Shown: piece by piece, positions 11,286-11,620 of the stretch
Layout of the letters: each line of letters begins with the position of its first letter
Position numbering within the stretch: the stretch's first letter is position 1
Assembly (NCBI GenBank): GCA_903910215.1
Contig: CAIVYV010000320.1
Location: 1 to 11,620, forward strand
Source of the DNA: an uncultured Pseudomonadota bacterium
Lineage (GTDB): Bacteria > Pseudomonadota > Gammaproteobacteria > Steroidobacterales > Steroidobacteraceae
Direction: 5' to 3'
Length of the DNA stretch: 11,620 nucleotides
Position numbers and translations under genes: made by a program
The notes under the pieces: model-generated
The model's database searches: none
Seen by the model: only the letters and a program-made list of their open reading frames with translations
What the model was told of the DNA's origin: nothing

Positions 11286-11620
11286 ATGCAGTTTTCTGAT
11301 CTCGGGCTTCAGCCTGAGCTGTTGCGTGCTGTCGCCGAAAAGGGTTACGCCACGCCGACCCCCATCCAATTCAAGGCTATTCCTGCAGTTCTGTCGGGTC
11401 GCGATATTCTCGCGGGCGCACAGACGGGGACTGGCAAAACAGCAGGCTTCGTACTCCCTGTGTTGCAGCGATTGAATGCTGCGAGTGGTCATGCGCCCCG
11501 AGCGCTCGTCCTGAGTCCAACGCGCGAATTGACAGCGCAGATTGCCGAGAACGCTAAGGCCTACGGACGTTACAAGAACCTCCGTTCGCTGGTGATCTTC
11601 GGTGGCGTCAGCGAAAAGCC
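11286..11620 (+). CDS. rhlE: DEAD-box ATP-dependent RNA helicase, RhlE type (3' part outside window)
   Basis: An open frame of 111 codons from ATG at 11286 runs off the window without a stop. It starts MQFSDLGLQPELLRAV and shows the Q motif (GYATPTPIQ, 20-28), motif I/Walker A (AQTGTGKT, 45-52), motif Ia (PTRELTAQI, 78-86) and the GG motif (FGGV, 105-108). The DEAD and later motifs are beyond the edge. The N-terminus and the sequence between motifs (AIPAVLSGRDILAGAQTGTG, FVLPVLQRL) match the RhlE subgroup best; other DEAD-box paralogues cannot be fully excluded. These helicases unwind short RNA duplexes in ribosome assembly and RNA decay. The structured leader directly upstream could control translation. 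Confidence 0.8.
   Translation, partial: MQFSDLGLQPELLRAVAEKGYATPTPIQFKAIPAVLSGRDILAGAQTGTGKTAGFVLPVLQRLNAASGHAPRALVLSPTRELTAQIAENAKAYGRYKNLRSLVIFGGVSEK

Noticed and set aside
1..11620. tRNA, rRNA, CRISPR array, insertion sequence or prophage
   Set aside because: No cloverleaf, repeat-spacer pattern, transposase, integrase or terminal repeat was seen on either strand.

Overview
The window looks like chromosomal DNA of a Gram-negative proteobacterium, most likely a gammaproteobacterium. The evidence is a beta-barrel C-terminus ending in Phe, Sec and Tat signal peptides, a Uup-type ABC-F ATPase, an RhlE-type DEAD-box helicase and a bacterial two-subunit-style beta-oxidation pair. GC content looks moderately high and even throughout. 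I see no insertion sequence, phage gene, CRISPR, tRNA or rRNA. The genus cannot be named from this sequence alone.

Left part (1-2084). The last 17 codons of an outer-membrane beta-barrel protein meet a minus-strand pair tail to tail: a six-helix membrane protein (973-365) followed by a small winged-helix regulator (354-61). Next comes a second minus-strand pair, a PadR repressor (2046-1699) overlapping by 4 bp a PspC-domain membrane protein (1702-1109). Each pair has a promoter-associated inverted repeat in front of it that could be its operator. The PadR pair faces, across only 43 bp, an exported beta-repeat protein on the plus strand. The 24-bp perfect inverted repeat between them probably controls both directions.

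Middle and right part (2090-11122). Eight plus-strand genes follow with almost no spacing: exported beta-repeat protein, SAM-dependent methyltransferase with an unrecognised N-terminal region, DUF502 membrane protein, fused enoyl-CoA hydratase/3-hydroxyacyl-CoA dehydrogenase, thiolase, exported SOUL-family protein, Tat-exported dienelactone hydrolase-like protein, and Uup. Five of the seven junctions are 4-bp stop/start overlaps (TTGA, ATGA, ATGA, GTGA, ATGA); the other two gaps are 21 and 11 bp. The hydratase/dehydrogenase and thiolase together catalyse the last three steps of a beta-oxidation cycle. The neighbouring exported proteins are co-transcribed by position, but no metabolic link can be shown from sequence.

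Right end (11123-11620). A 163-bp leader precedes an rhlE-type DEAD-box helicase cut by the window edge. The leader holds two perfect complementary segment pairs (8 bp and 7 bp) interleaved in the order of an H-type pseudoknot, which is the most unusual non-coding structure here. The rest is ordinary housekeeping and envelope/lipid metabolism; I found no clear new defence or mobile system.
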